From positions 310,001 to 374,000 of the forward strand of contig JAWWNJ010000132.1 in the NCBI GenBank assembly GCA_037176885.1: DNA of 64,000 bases, written 5' to 3'. This document shows, piece by piece, positions 23,019 through 33,220 of the stretch. How positions within the stretch are numbered: position 1 is the stretch's first letter; each line of letters starts with the position of its first letter. The notes beneath the pieces are model-generated. The model did no database searches. It worked only from the letters and a program-made list of their open reading frames with translations, and was not told the DNA's origin. The position numbers and the translations under genes are program-made. This DNA comes from Favolaschia claudopus. Taxonomy: Eukaryota > Basidiomycota > Agaricomycetes > Agaricales > Mycenaceae.

Positions 23019-25254
23019 TCATTCTGCTATCCTCTGTCTTTTTGACACCTGATCCGCCATTCCAGCGATAGCGTGTTCCCTTGCAGCCCTTCTAACCGGA
23101 CGTCCAACAGTAGTGACCAGCGGAGGAGGAGATTGTGCCGGTTCGGGGGTGTTTGATCTGCTACTTGTAGCCGAGGGCGAAGGTGAGCCAACAGGGCTGC
23201 TATCAAATTGTTCTTGACCAGATTGCGCCGAAACAGACTCCGTTTCCGAGTCGGATGCAGAGGTTGAGTCATCTGAGTCCAGCACACGCCGCCTAGAATC
23301 ATGGATGTGAATGAGTGTCAGAATGTCGAGGGCGTGGCGTGAGTGCCAGTCGGAGGTTTCGTTTAGAAATGTAGTGATGTCGGCTGGAATACGAAACGTC
23401 TGCGGTCGTTCGCGTGCGAGAAGCCCAATCGATTTGTTGGAGATGATATAGCTCTTCGGAAAGCTCTTCAACACCAGATCCGCCTCGTGTGTCGTATCCC
23501 TCCAGCTTCGGATCGCATCATCCAAAGGCTCGCGAGCGACAACTGGGCGGTATTTTCTACGAGGTTTCTTTGCCGGCAAGTCTGAATCTGATTCTTCATC
23601 CACCGAAAAGCCCAGAAGAAAGTCAGAGAGGTCGAACGAAGGGTCGTCATTATCGCAGCAAGGTCCGTCGCAGAGCAAGGCTGTTCGGTCAGGTTTAGCA
23701 GCCACGAGTCACATATACAGCGACTCACCTTCGGCGGTTGTGTCCTCGTTATAGTCGGCAAGAAATTTGCGCTTGCAGAGCTTCGTTGACGCATATTCAA
23801 TTGAAGATCTATTCGTGCGCTCCTCTTTGTTGCCCGGTTTATGATCAGGGTTGTTTGCAGCCAGATTTTCGAATGCCCAGCGCTCGGCTATTGTCAGTAC
23901 TAAACATTCCAAACCATCACGTCCGCCGCGTCCTCCACGCTGATCCCCTTCGTCCACACTCTTCGCGACACCGAGAAGAACTATGAGTCGAATATCTGCT
24001 ACATCAAAACCCTAGAGATCGAAATCAGCAGACTCGTCGACTCCGCGAAGTAAGGTAAGAACATTGGAAACACATTCCGTTGCAATTAAGCCCAATATCT
24101 CGCCGCTTTTAAATAACGCCGCAATCTGCTCGAGATACTGTTTTGACATTCCCGAATGATACTTGCGAAAGGGTCGTTTACCTCGCGAGATCGGGAGGGA
24201 GTCGAGTGTTGAGATATTCTTCGACTTCAGCTGCCCTCTTCTTGTCGTCTATGAAAACAACGCAACGCGGAGGGAGGTAGTCGGTTGGGAAAGGCTGCGG
24301 TGCGAGAAAGTCCAAATTCGAAAGATTTTTGGTCGTGCCGTTCATACTGATTGTCGAATAAACAAGATTGGGTCGATTAGTGGACAGCAATACTTTGACC
24401 GTGCTTTCGGGGTCCATGCGAAGCGTCTTCATCACCACCGCCATAGTTTTCGATGGCATGGTCGCTGAAAAGGCTGCGCAGGGGGTGGTTGATGGGAGGT
24501 GGACTCGGAGGCGCTGCCCTAGATCTGAGAATGCGGGCCGGAACGCAGATTCGTCGCCCTGGCCTTGCCCTGTTGACGCGATGAAGTGCGCCTCGTCGAT
24601 TTGCAGTAGATGGATCTTCTTAGCCCAAGCTGGATCGTGAACGAGGGTCGCAATTTCGGGATATGACCTTTATATGGACCACAGGAGAGACGGTATAATG
24701 GCGATATTTGGAGTGTTTTTTGATCGACTTCTATGTATCAAAACGCGCGCGAAGGGACGCAGAAATCTGATGCATACCTGCCAAAATTCGGGAGTAGTAG
24801 GGGTATACGAGTTTATCGCAACTGAAGTGATACCGTACTTGGAGAATTCCGATACCTGTGATATGTTGTTCAACGTTACTTAATATGAATCGAGACAAAC
24901 GAGAAACGGACATGGTTGTCTTGAATCAATCGAAGAGGCGCAACGGTGATCACAACAGAGCCTTTGGGCAGCATCAAGACGGGGAGAATCATGGCCAGGG
25001 TTTTACCGGTGCCGGTACCGGATCGAACGATGAGATCCTTTCCTTGACGAGCTGCGATGGCGCTTCTTATCTGGAGTTCTCGCGGTGCCATCTTTCCCTT
25101 AGACGCGATATCGAGACAGAGAAAGGCTTCCAGGGCAATCAGACGTTCGGCCGGAGTAAGCGTAGCCATGAAAGTAGGTGACAGAGATCGAAAAGCGTTG
25201 AAGGCGAATCGCGACAAGGGCAGTGGAGTTTCTAAAGGATCCATTGCGGCTGCG
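23019..25254 (-). CDS. SF2 (RecQ-like) DNA helicase of the mobile element
   Basis: The minus-strand exons show the superfamily 2 motif series: Walker A SGTGTGKT (motif I), QIDEAHFIAS (motif II, DEAH), FSATMP (motif III), YHSGMSKQYLEQI and IATEC (motif IV-V area), and DQRGGRGGRDG (motif VI). After these comes a cysteine-rich stretch (CKRKF ... CDGPCCD), like a RecQ zinc site, and an acidic Ser-rich tail ending in KRQRIAE. ATG 25254 is the first in frame; a longer N-terminus starting in the right arm is possible. Introns are short. The joins near 24180 and near 24670 do not close cleanly in one frame, so one or two frameshifts are likely. It would unwind DNA during transposition. It converges with the DUF6589 gene. 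Confidence 0.7.
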
Positions 25255-25397
25255 TTGATGGGTGGGCTTAGAGCAAAGAAATCCAAAGCAGGGAGTGTAC
25301 CAAGATAGAAAACGAGTTCAAGGTCGAGGTGATCTAGGTAAGGCTATCGAGTGCGAGCAGCCCCGAGGGAGCCGGCTGAAAGTCCAGAATAGTGCAT

Positions 25398-25860
25398 AAA
25401 ACAAGAAGAAACACGGAGGAGAGAGTGCCCAGACGCGACGAATATCAAGTAGAATGTGTTTGAGTTGATTCGAGGGTACACGGCGGTGGTAGGAGCAAGA
25501 AAGACGCGTCGAGCGTCGAGGGTAGCGGAAATCCCAGTGTGTGACAGTCACAACAGTAACATGGGAAAGCTGATGCCGGCGGCAAATTTCAAAGTCCGCG
25601 ACAGCCCTTTGACATCTCCCGAGAAGTACTAGGTTCGGTACAAGCCGCCGTTCTGACGAGCCGCTGATGCCGCGTGACCAAACACACCAAACATCACAAC
25701 AAACAAGGCAGTGCACGCGCCATGAGAAGTGCCCGGCTTGCCCGGGCCGGAACTGCGCGGGCTTGTTCCGAACCTAGAGAAGTACCAGACTGCCAGTCTG
25801 CTACGCCCGACGTGCTTGCCACATTTGTCGGCCACGCGTAGCAGACTGGTAACGAGTCTA
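25398..25860 (-). repeat. right terminal inverted repeat, interrupted by a MITE
   Basis: Inverse copy of 20251-20548 with only a few single-base differences. It is longer because of a 147-bp insertion plus 9-bp duplication at 25621-25785 and an extra 8 bp (CAGACTGC) next to it. The subterminal hairpin is kept (25793-25806 and 25836-25850). Confidence 0.85.
25630..25776. mobile_element. nested 147-bp MITE with 9-bp target duplication
   Basis: The element starts TAGGTTCGGTACAAGCC and ends with the near-complement GGCTTGTTCCGAACCTA. Direct copies of GAGAAGTAC flank it at 25621-25629 and 25777-25785. The matching point of the left arm (20317-20325, read in reverse) has one copy only, which is the unoccupied site. 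It has no coding capacity. A 9-bp duplication points to a Mutator-like (MULE) transposase acting in trans; this is inference. Confidence 0.85.
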
Positions 25861-27690
25861 TAATTTTTGAGGAGGACTGAAAAGTTGAGAATCAAACAAG
25901 CGACAGATGCCAGATCTTTGAGTCGGCGCTTGGTCGGCACCATGAATTCAATCTGAGCTTTGCATTGCAGCTGAATGAACTCGAAGTCTAGAACGAGAGG
26001 GCAAAGGGCGTAAACACCTTAATGGCATCCTTCAACGGAAACTGACGCGATATGCATCATGAATTACTCCAGTCTGTCATTTCCTTTCGAACTCAAGGAC
26101 GAAGAAAAATCTTTGAACGCTTTGATCCACATGGCGACGTGCAATTTGTGCAAAGTACTCAATCTTATTTTATCCATCCAAACTAGGTACAATTGGCACA
26201 GTATAAGTTACTGACAACGACTCGGGGTGTGCTAGAGCATAGATATAGGTCTTCACAAATCTTGTATGCCATAGGTAAGCGAAATTTGATTGTTGGCGCG
26301 GAGTTTACAAGGTTGCAAGAAATCTAACTGACGCGAACTTGACGCGAACTGACGCGGTAGTCTACGTATCTGGAGTTATTTTCATCTCTTATTAAGCTAT
26401 TTTGACTTGGAAATTGTTATCGACGAAGAAAAGGCGCGCCCATCAGCTCGTATCGCTTGGGTCGCGGAGTACGTGCCGCAGGAATGAATCTCACGTGACC
26501 GCGACTCTCGTTCGGCTTTCGGCTTTGTTTGGAATCCACCTCAGGAACAACGACCCTCAACGTTCGGTCGTTGAGGCCTCAACGACCGTTCTCTTGTTGT
26601 ATCGTCGTGCCTCGTTCGGTGAAAGCCACTCGCAAGGGCTGCCCATGATGCGAGTCTGCGAGCGATACCCCACACTCTCTTCAGCAGTCTATCGGTTTCC
26701 CACCTTCGCCATCCCGACGCTTGGGCACCCACCCCCGAGCGCAAACGCCTGCTACGACGCGGGCGCGCCGTCATCCTGTTCGTCCGACACGTCAAGCAGC
26801 CGATTCTCTTTGGTCTTTCAACAGACTACCTTCAACACCTGAACGTTACCCACATCCAATGTCGTGACCTCTGCACTTACGCTGCTGAGTGGTCAATCAA
26901 GGTATGTGCTCTTCGTTCAATTCGTAGCTCTTCCTATATGCCGCTGAGATGTACTTCTTGCTTTTATATTGAAGTCGGATCCGTACTCATCGCCGCTACG
27001 CCAACGCGTGATGGGTGAAAGCTACATTGAGGTTGTTTTCCCTCAACAAATCATGGATTCCTCGTGCGCCAAAGTATTGGTGCAAGTGCCTTGGTTGCTG
27101 TGCTGAATTTGCCGACCAGGGTATTCGACTTTGAGGGAGACTCCAAATTCAGTCAAATTTCCAATTCAAACTGCGTTGATGACCACGTCAGACGAGATTC
27201 AGGAGCTGTTGTCCTGCGAAGAAGATACCGTTTGCTTCTGGCATTCGAGCACGGGGGAGGAACAGGAGCGTGCGTGGGCTGAACCTAATACTCATCGTTA
27301 CCGAGGAAAGGAAATGGACGGGGGAAAGCGCCAGGAATTGCTAGCATTTTGTTTTGTGAAGTCAAAATTGTAACTTTGTTGTTCGTTCAAAAATTGTCGA
27401 TGCTTTGCTTGTTTATTGAAGTGAGGGTGAATGATCTGGGGCTCAAAATTCTTCTTCTCTGCCAATGTTCGGTTTCGACGTATTACTGACTAATCGTTGG
27501 TCTCCGCCCGCCAGCACAGCCTTTGCTCGCTCTCACCTGACACTTCCTTGCTTTCGCCTCCTCTGAGTCCTCACTCTCACCCGACCGTCCCGGCGCTGAG
27601 CCGCACGATGATCTAGAACTTCGTGCGGCTCAGTGTCGACTGAACCTTGATGGGCTTGGCTGGCTTTGTTGCCATGTTGTCCGGCTGGTT
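25861..27690. other. intergenic, with a 24-bp perfect palindrome
   Basis: No gene recognised. A minus-strand frame just outside the transposon (25861-25943, MVPTKRRLKDLASVAC) looks coding-like and could be part of the host gene interrupted by the element. A 24-bp perfect palindrome spans 26565-26588, and TGACGCGAACT is directly repeated near 26329-26350. Confidence 0.3.
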
Positions 27691-27696
27691 ACAGGT

Positions 27697-27941
27697 CAGT
27701 GATATATCGCTGATTTTACCCGCCCTCGTCTCATTGCCTTTCACTGTCAGATTTTCCGTTGTCAATTTCTTTCGCGCTTCAGCTCGATGCTGGTCCCGCT
27801 CCTGACCGCTCTCGACTTCACGTCAGAGCCGCCTTGACTTCATGTCGGCGTTGCTTGACTTTTCGTCAAGCATTTTCGTTTGAAATTCAATCGCGTCATG
27901 CTCTCGCACTGCGCTTTTCAGAGGTCAGCGATATATCGCTG
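27697..27941. repeat. direct repeat of a 16-bp palindrome upstream of the second KDZ gene
   Basis: CAGCGATATATCGCTG at 27926-27941 is a perfect palindrome. A one-base variant (CAGTGATATATCGCTG) lies at 27697-27712 in the same setting, preceded by GGT and followed by pyrimidine-rich DNA. The nearer copy ends 31 bp before the KDZ ATG. It could be a dimeric protein-binding site, such as for the transposase or a repressor. Confidence 0.5.
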
Positions 27942-27972
27942 TTGATGCCGCCCCCCTCTCACTTCGTTTCCC

Positions 27973-30900
27973 ATGCCGCCAGGTCTTGGTCGTTGCACAA
28001 GGGTAGAGAGTAGGCTCCTCGAGGATTCCGACGACGATGACATCCCGCTTCCGCCCGCCAACGACTTGATTCCCGAACACCACGTCCACCGAGGTGCTGG
28101 TGGTGACATTCAGCACCACACGACTCTCTACGAGCTACCACCTTCGCCCACCAAGCCTGCGCCTGTACGCCTTGTGCCGCCTCCGACTCTGACGGCCGAT
28201 GATCCTTCGGATATGGATACTAAGTGGGATGCGCCTTCGTCTCAACAGGAAGAGGAAGTGGTTTACGATCTGCTGGCTAAGGCACCAAGGAAACTTCGAC
28301 CATCGGTTCGTCCAAATAACTTGTTACAGAGTCGGCGAGTATTGAAATGCTTTATAGGACGATCCCATGTGTCAATGGGTGGACCGCAAGAAACCTCACC
28401 TCTATCTAGACGAGCTCATTCTTCTAGAGGGACGCGGCGATTACCAAGATCGCGACTTCTGCATAATCTGTTTTGAAGCACCTGGGGTGTATCGGTGTCG
28501 GGACTGCTTCACAGACGATTTGTACTGCCAGACATGCATGGTGAGGGCTCACGGTGATTGTCCGCTACATCGAATAGAGGTGCGGTATAACATTCTTTCT
28601 CCGAATAACTACTAAAGCCTTATTCCATCCAGCATTGGAATCCTCGGACTACGCATTCAGCTTGGCCACGGAAAGCGGTTTGGGGTCGAGACCCAATGTG
28701 TCAATCCCATCCCGGCTTTCGACGACGATTTCGTTGTGGTTGACACCTACGCCATTTATGAGGTTCATTTGGACTTCTGCGGCTGCGAAACAGCTCAAGC
28801 ACACGACATCCAGCTTCTACGGGCACGCTGGTATCCTTCTACCAGCACCAACCCCAGATCCACCGCCACGTTCACCGTTCTTCGCCGCTTCCATCTCCTC
28901 ACCCTCGAGTCGAAAGACTCTGTCTCGGAATTCTACAACAGTATTGCGCGCGAGACGGATAACACAGGTACAAGAGTCGTCCGTGTAAGTGAGTTCCGTC
29001 TTTGTAAAGCATCAGAAACACTAACGGACGTGAAATAGGACCGTTATGACGAATTTGCCCGCATGACGCGGCAATGGCGGCACCTTCGTATGCTGAAAAG
29101 AGCCGGGCGAGGCCATGATGCCGCCGGTGTGAAATCGACGAAGCCGGGCGAGTGCGCGTTGCTGTGCCCAGCTTGCCCTCAGCCTGGCAAGAATTTACCT
29201 GCGGATTGGCAAGCCGCTCCGAAGCACAAACGGTAAACAACGTCCTGATGATTTCCTCTCCAAAAACTGACGAAAATAAATAGATTTGTTTATGCGTTGT
29301 TTCTTGCCCTCGACGCGAATTTTCGAATGAGGAGAAAGAAGGTGTCGAGCGAGTCAGACGATCCGTCGCTCGACGATGGATGGTCTTTTTTCGTTCCGGT
29401 GGTGCCTTATTATAAGTATCTTGCTGACAATTGGAAAAAGAAGCAAGAGGTGTGTGCTGCTTTCGAGTTTGGATGAGACACATACTAATGGGCTTTAAGC
29501 ATAGCACCTGTGTCGCACACGATGCGGTTGACAAGCCGGACCGCGAGTCTCGCGGGACTGCCTGTTCTGGAATCGCCACCGTCGACTGCGCCCGCCACAA
29601 CATGAAGCGTCCGAACGCGGTCGGCGATCTGCCACTCGGCGAGCGGTATGTTTCGTTTATGTTGCTAAGATTGACCGCTGACCATATCATCCAGCTATAT
29701 AAACATGGACTATATATTCTTCATTGGCCTCGCTGGCAGCGAGGTCTCCGAACTTTATGTCTCGTACGACATCGTGTGCCAGTGGCACAAGAACTTATTC
29801 AAACGGATGAAGAACACCTTCCCCGAAGAGACCCGTTTCCACCGCGGCAAGCAGTGTTGTGTTTTCTTAATCCCCAAATTTCACCTTTCGGCACACATCG
29901 AAGCCTGCAACGTGCTCTTCTCCTTTCACTTGACTCGATATGTTGGAATGACCGACGGTGAAGCCCTGGAGCGCGGTTGGTCGCTCCTCAATCCGTTTGC
30001 TGGCGCCACCGCCGAGATGGGACCAGGCAACCGATGGGATAGTATCAACGACGTGTTTAATGATATGAATTACAAGAAAGTTCTTGGGCTAGGTGAGAAA
30101 GTCGCAGCTGCCGTATTCACAGTCTGACGTTGCTCACAGGGAAATGGATATTGGATCGCCTGACGACCTCCATTCCTGAGCTGATTGCCGCCAGCACCGA
30201 GCTCGAGGAATTGGAGGCGTCATTGCGCAGCCTCGGTGGCGAGGAGGATCTGGAGAAGTGGAGGGCGGAGGTCGAGGCATGGGAGGAGGATTCCACGAAG
30301 CTGAACCCATTTGAATCACGGGTTGCGCACAAGACCGTGGTGGAGGTCCGGCACGAGTTGGCTAAGGAGGTGAAGGAGGGAATGGATGCCGATGAGTTGG
30401 AGGGATTGGCGACGTCGGAAGAGATCCATCCGACGGAGCTAATCGGGATGGGCCTCCAGTTAGAGGAGCTCCAGTGCGTTCGTTCTCCTTCGTATTGCAT
30501 TTCAATCTGTCACTCACAAGCTCTGTGCGCAGGCGGGGGCTCAATTTCGATATGCAAGGCACTGGGAATCATCCGACAGAGGACCAGCAGGCCAATCTTA
30601 CGGAGCGAACGAACAAGCCGCGACGTAAGCTTCTGACATGGATGGACACACAAGTCCTGTTCATGCCGCACGTCGTGCTGCTGCGCGCTGAGGAAGATCG
30701 TGTGCGGATGAAGATCTCCTCAAGCCAAGCTCAGCCCGGTGTCCGGGTGCAGCATATGGCTCTGTGGCTGCCGTCGTCAATCAAGGGACGCGCTGAATGC
30801 GACGAGGAGCTATATCACTATGAATTCAGACTCCGCGAGGCGCAGGCAAGCGAAGCCCTGGATCTCCTGCGGAAGAATCTGCTCGTTCACACACACCTGT

Positions 30901-31678
30901 ACAAGTACAAGGATCGGTTCGCTCGCGGCGTCAAGAGTAACACCCGCCTCACGGCCAAGATCAATGCGGTCGAGGACCGTCTACGCCGCATCGCCGACCG
31001 CTATCGGGCAGCGCGACGAGCATTGGAGGGATTGGGTGGGGTATTGGATCGACATGAGTGGCGGACAACGCTACTCCCGCTGGCTGCCGACGACGTCCGG
31101 GGAATGCCTCGAGCATTATTCCAGGACCCAGAACGGAAGAAGGTAATGATGAGGAAGGGGCACAGGCGCGGAAACAGGCGGACGCAATGAGGCGGGAAGC
31201 TAGGGTAAAGATGTCTTGGATTTGGAGGAGCGCGGGGTTGGAGGACGGAGGTGCGGAAGGTACCATGAATGAAGGTGCAGCGATTTGTAGTATATCTTTG
31301 ACACATCACTGACCGTTTATCTGCGCAGCGTTGAGGATCGAATGGGCCAAGACACGAGCACGTTTCCTCCGGCGCGTGGAAGAAATCGATCTTCTGGAGG
31401 AGGAAAGCCACCGCATCCTGCAATTTCTTCGCTGGCGTGCAGACTGGTGGGAAGGCAACACCAATCGACGCCCTCAAAATCCGGCCGACGGCTTCCATGC
31501 CTCACATGTCGCATTCGCGCCCAAGCACTTGGCTTACGCGGAGGGGAACATCGCGTACGCCAAGCGTCAAGCTGCGATGCTCCGCAAGTTTGCCGATTTC
31601 TTCCAGGTCAAATGGGTGGATACGGCGGATTTTGGATTTTATTGCAATGGGCAGAGCGGCTATGGGGAGCGTTCCTGA
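27973..31678 (+). CDS. KDZ-superfamily transposase with CxC2 cysteine cluster (second copy)
   Basis: ATG 27973 begins an acidic N-terminal segment (LLEDSDDDDIPLPP). A CxC2 zinc cluster follows (FCIICFEA ... CRDCF ... YCQTCMV ... H). The core has ALDANFRMRRKK, YDIVCQWHKNLF and GEALERGW, the KDZ signature blocks whose D-D-E residues I infer to be catalytic. The C-terminus is helical and charged, with RIEWAKTRARF and ILQFLRWRADWW matching the same positions in the 0.9-4.6 kb copy. Introns are short. One join near 31143 needs either a very short intron (31143-31177, 35 bp, GT...AG) or a frameshift; otherwise the frame is open to the TGA at 31676-31678. It is a different lineage from the first copy. 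Confidence 0.87.
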
Positions 31679-32363
31679 GGATGAATTTGTTGAGGGTGGG
31701 GATGGTGAAGAAGGGGACGAACGAGATGCTGAGGAAGACGGAGGCGCTGATGAGCTGCCGCTGCCACCACGATCGTCAGTCGCAAGCTGAGCCTCGGTGC
31801 GGCAGGACATTGCACAGGTCTGCCATCAGCGCGACGATGGAGCAAGCTCCACAACGCGATGGCTTATTCTTTTGAGGAGCACCTGCCCACAACTCCCAAC
31901 TACCCCTCCCTCAACTTTCTCGCTTTCTGCCTCAGCGGTTTGTGTGCGCGTGTGAGTCGAGCGCAGCGTCGGGGGACAAGGCGGACATACTTCAAAAACA
32001 TACAAGCCGCTGCCTAGCATCCTATCTACTTTCGTTGCACCTGCCGACAACCCTCAGCTACCCCCTCCTTGAGTTTCCAGGTATCCGGCGCAGTAGTTCT
32101 CTCGGACGCGAGCATCGCACATGGCGTCGGGGTTTCCGATGTTACGTAACTTGGCATTCCCGCCCTTTATCTTCTTTATCGTATCTACAGATAACCGCAG
32201 TGTGACCGGCGGTCCAAACGGTGTCTGCCGGCTGAATATCCGGTGTCCGCCCGCTGAAAATACGACCCCGCGGGCGGAATGATGGCTCTGGTGCTGGGAT
32301 CCTACCACCACCACCTCTCTCGCTCTCCCTACTATACTGTATTTTTATTCAAAATCGGTTCTC
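31679..32363. other. intergenic, downstream of KDZ
   Basis: GC-rich to 32280, then turning pyrimidine-rich. The plus strand keeps frames open for 50-100 codons past the KDZ stop, but nothing recognisable is encoded. The right end of the KDZ element should lie here and was not resolved. Confidence 0.3.
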
Positions 32364-33220
32364 AAATCTTACAACCAACGGACGTATTCTCGTTCATGGA
32401 CGTTCATAAACCCTACCACCAGCACCTGTTCTTTCGGTTCTCGGATCCAACGACCAACGCTCCGTCTTTTTTGTTTTCAGATCCAATGACCAGCGCTGTT
32501 CTCTTGGTCTTCAAATGCGACGACCAACGCTCTTCTTTTGGTCCTCAGATCCAACGACCAACCATTTTCTTCGGTTCCTCAGTCCCACAATCACTCTTTA
32601 TTTTTCGTTGTCCGAACTAACAACCAGCGGTGTCTTCTGGTTCTTAGATCCGACAACCAGTGTGCATTCTTTCGCTTCTCGGATCTAACGACCAAAGCAT
32701 GTTCTCGCGGTGCTTGGATTTCACGACCACTCGGTATCTTCTGGTTCTCAAATCTCACAACCATTCTTTTTTTTTCCTTCTCAAATCCCACAACCAGCGG
32801 TGTCTCCTTGTCCTCGATCCTAACAACTAATGCGTATTCTTTCGGTTCTCGGATCCAGAAACCACCCTATTTTCTCTCGTTCTCAGATTTCACAACAAGC
32901 CGGCGTCTTCTTGTTCTTGGATCCAATTACTATTCTATCTTCTAGCTCCTCAAATCTAACAATTAAGTATATCCTCCTCGTTCTTGAATCTCATAATCAG
33001 CCTGTGTTATCTCGTCCTCAGATCTCGCAACCAATTTGTATCTTTATCTTTTCGTTTTCACATCTCACAACACCAAGGTCTTCTTGTTCTCGGATTATAC
33101 CGGTCTGTATTCTCTCAGTTTCTAGATCTAGCAATCAAACTTTACTCTCTCAGTTCTCGGATTTGGCGACCAATGTCTCTTCCCTGTAGTCAGTTCTTGG
33201 ATCTAACAACCGATTTGGGC
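32364..33220 (+). repeat. minisatellite, unit about 34 bp, about 25 copies
   Basis: A unit of the form GGATCYAACAACCAACG followed by about 10 variable pyrimidine-rich bases and GGTTCTC recurs every 33-35 bp across the whole interval. Units are 60-85% alike. Since 34 is not a multiple of three and stops occur, the array is not a coding repeat. The plus strand is strongly pyrimidine-rich. Confidence 0.85.

Larger units (their letters stand above)
20251..25860. mobile_element. 5.6-kb DNA transposon with long inverted repeats, DUF6589 + SF2 helicase (AcademH-like)
   Basis: The outer ends are inverted copies of each other. The left arm 20251-20548 matches the complement of 25398-25860 once a 147-bp insertion and its target duplication are removed from the right arm. 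Between the arms lie two convergent genes, a DUF6589-type protein (+) and an SF2 helicase (-), with stops only 18 bp apart. A transposase-like gene paired with a helicase inside long inverted repeats matches what is known of the AcademH lineage of Academ DNA transposons in basidiomycetes; that assignment is inference. Target-site duplication is unclear: TA flanks GACTCG at both ends, but no longer direct repeat is evident. Confidence 0.8.

Noticed and set aside
20251..25860. Crypton, Helitron or LTR identity for the 5.6-kb element
   Set aside because: Long inverted, not direct, repeats rule out LTR; no Rep/HUH or tyrosine-recombinase motif was seen, and the helicase is SF2 rather than the Pif1-type of Helitrons.
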